The position numbers were made by a program, and so were the translations under genes. The notes under the pieces were generated by a model. It had not been told where the DNA came from and searched no databases. It was given only the letters and a program-made list of their open reading frames with translations. Shown piece by piece: positions 50,051 to 51,485 of a stretch of 51,485 nucleotides of DNA. How positions within the stretch are numbered: the stretch's first letter is position 1; each line of letters starts with the position of its first letter. Origin of the DNA: Candidatus Levybacteria bacterium RIFCSPLOWO2_12_FULL_39_17 (GTDB lineage Bacteria > Patescibacteriota > Microgenomatia > Levybacterales > GWA1-39-11). The DNA lies in assembly GCA_001782675.1 (NCBI GenBank), contig MFPJ01000005.1:1-51485 (forward strand), written 5' to 3'.

Positions 50051-51485
50051 ATGAGCGTACTTAAATTTATCTATAAAAACCTTGATCGCTTTAAAACAAG
50101 ATTTGCTCTTGTTTTTCTCGCTGGAATTCTTGATGGTTTAGCTACATTTTTTGTTCCTGTAGTGCTCGCGGAATTTACTAGAAGTTCTTTTACTCCAAGT
50201 GATTTCCAAAATCTTATCAGTCTAGTTGTCATCTTTTACTTAGCTTCGTTATTTCTCCAATGGACTATCAGGAAATGGGGCGAAGCCCTTGGTCCACAAT
50301 TTGGGAATTATATACGCTTGAAGTATTTTAAGGCCTTAGAAAAACTTCCAATAAAAGATTTAATTAATCATCATTCGGGCTACATTCTCTCGCTCATAAA
50401 CAAGGTTTCTGATGGTTTAGCGCCTATAATGTTTGATATTTTTTGGACTTTTGCCAAAAGCATTTCAAACATGACCCTGTTTTTCTACTTTACCGCTAGA
50501 GAATCGGTTTTTATCGCCATTATTAACCTGATTGTTTTAACTATCTTTATAACAATAAGCACAATCCTTTCGAGAAAGATGGTGCCAATTGCGGATGAAC
50601 TAAATAAAAAAAGGGCTTCGCTGTTGGAATCATATACTGACTTTATGTCTAACATTCTTACTGTAAAAAGGTTGGGCATTTATTCTTTTGTGGAAAACAA
50701 ACTATTTCGTAAAACCGATGAAAATTATGATCAAATTCAAAGACTTCAAAACTTTCATGCTAATAGATGGTTTTTCTTGCATACATTATTCAGCTTTGCT
50801 TTCTTATCTACTATCGGATTTTTACTCTTCCAAATTTCTAAGGGCGCCATTTCAGCTTCGGTATTAATTCTTTTTATCGCGGCCTACACAATAGTAAGAG
50901 TCAACATTGAACGCCTATCAGAAAATTTCAAATCATTGATGGAAATGAAAGCGTATATCAATAGCTTGGATAAAATTATTTCTCCAAGCGAGTTGGTAAA
51001 CGAGGATAAAGAAATTCAGAAATGGGAAGAAATAAAGTTTAGTAAGGTGTCTTTTCAACATTCCGGAACCGAAAAGAAAATCAGTATTCCTAATTTTGTT
51101 ATCAAGGGCGGAGGAAAAATTTGTGTCATCGGAAAATCAGGAGAGGGTAAAACAACATTCTTAAACTTATTTACAAACTTTCTAAAACCAGATAAAGGAG
51201 AACGTCTAATTGATGGCCAGTCGTATGAAAAAATGAATGGAAAATTTTTTCAAAAACATATTACTATGATCTCGCAAGAAACAGAGCTTTTTAATATTTC
51301 TCTGCGGGAAAATATAACTCTCGGTCAAAAAATCGAAGAAAAAGCTATATTTGATATTTTTGATAAACTCGACCTTTTGTCTTGGGTGCGAAACTTGGAA
51401 GACGGTTTAGAAACAATCGTTGGCGAAAAAGGAATTAAACTTTCTGCCGGACAGAAACAGAGAATAAATCTTATCAGGGGTGTTT
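50051..51485 (+). CDS. ABC exporter (fused membrane and ATPase domains), 3' end cut by window
   Basis: At least 478 residues. Five to six hydrophobic segments in residues ~15-300 form the exporter membrane domain; the ATPase domain follows with Walker A GKSGEGKTT, Q-loop SQETELFNISLRENI and signature LSAGQKQRINLIRG. Walker B and the switch His lie beyond the window. It resembles lipid, peptide or drug exporters of the MsbA/LmrA type; the substrate is not predictable. ATG 50051 is 5 nt after the XRE gene, indicating an operon. Confidence 0.9.
   Translation, partial: MSVLKFIYKNLDRFKTRFALVFLAGILDGLATFFVPVVLAEFTRSSFTPSDFQNLISLVVIFYLASLFLQWTIRKWGEALGPQFGNYIRLKYFKALEKLPIKDLINHHSGYILSLINKVSDGLAPIMFDIFWTFAKSISNMTLFFYFTARESVFIAIINLIVLTIFITISTILSRKMVPIADELNKKRASLLESYTDFMSNILTVKRLGIYSFVENKLFRKTDENYDQIQRLQNFHANRWFFLHTLFSFAFLSTIGFLLFQISKGAISASVLILFIAAYTIVRVNIERLSENFKSLMEMKAYINSLDKIISPSELVNEDKEIQKWEEIKFSKVSFQHSGTEKKISIPNFVIKGGGKICVIGKSGEGKTTFLNLFTNFLKPDKGERLIDGQSYEKMNGKFFQKHITMISQETELFNISLRENITLGQKIEEKAIFDIFDKLDLLSWVRNLEDGLETIVGEKGIKLSAGQKQRINLIRGV

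Noticed and set aside
49607-51485. Integrated element using tRNA-Pro as attachment site
   Set aside because: No duplicated tRNA 3' end and no integrase downstream within the window.

Overview
The window looks like a Candidate Phyla Radiation (Patescibacteria) chromosome, most likely Microgenomates-like; the phylum is an inference from content, not from a tree. The supporting signs are a compact low-GC genome, a long ribosomal-protein superoperon with no rpmD (L30) between rpsE and rplO, and TGA used as an ordinary stop (rplN, rplX, the HD gene), which argues against genetic code 25. Sortase, MltG and MurB fit a Gram-positive-type envelope. The AMP phosphorylase is of the archaeal/CPR type.

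Layout. 1-3354: class E-like sortase (cut by the window edge), a small membrane protein, AMP phosphorylase, mltG. 3372-11541: rpoB-rpoC and rpsL-rpsG, with a strong promoter and a hairpin leader before rpoB. 11542-16855: a cassette-like zone between rpsG and fusA, holding a 2H phosphoesterase followed by a second diverged rpsG 3' end, a TrpR-like regulator bounded by 40-bp palindromic direct repeats, an M20 peptidase, an MBL hydrolase, a cyclophilin and an Xaa-Pro peptidase. 16904-25103: fusA, HD and HAD phosphohydrolases, a two-subunit ATP-citrate lyase (aclB, aclA), a small membrane protein, murB. 25104-26843: 650 bp with no recognised gene, a LytR_C-domain protein, a VOC protein. 26980-45880: tuf, rpsJ, an inserted fic gene, then rplC through rpsI with secY, adk, map, infA and rpoA. 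45881-47906: an insertion downstream of rpsI holding one long reading frame broken by a single TAA, a frameshifted transposase relic, and a second, synonymously different rpsI 3' end. 47903-51485: recX-recA, tRNA-Pro(GGG), an XRE regulator and an ABC exporter cut by the window edge.

Three themes recur. (1) Accessory genes sit inside ribosomal clusters, and at rpsG and rpsI the 3' end of the ribosomal gene occurs twice, once intact and once beyond the accessory DNA. (2) Single genes and first genes have a -10 box, often extended TGnTATAAT, only 6-12 bp before ATG, predicting leaderless or nearly leaderless mRNAs; several translation or transcription genes instead have a consensus promoter, a hairpin plus T-run, and then ATG. 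(3) AT-rich intergenic repeats and GC-rich palindromes lie between genes and, in frame, inside pepP, aclA, murB, map and recX.
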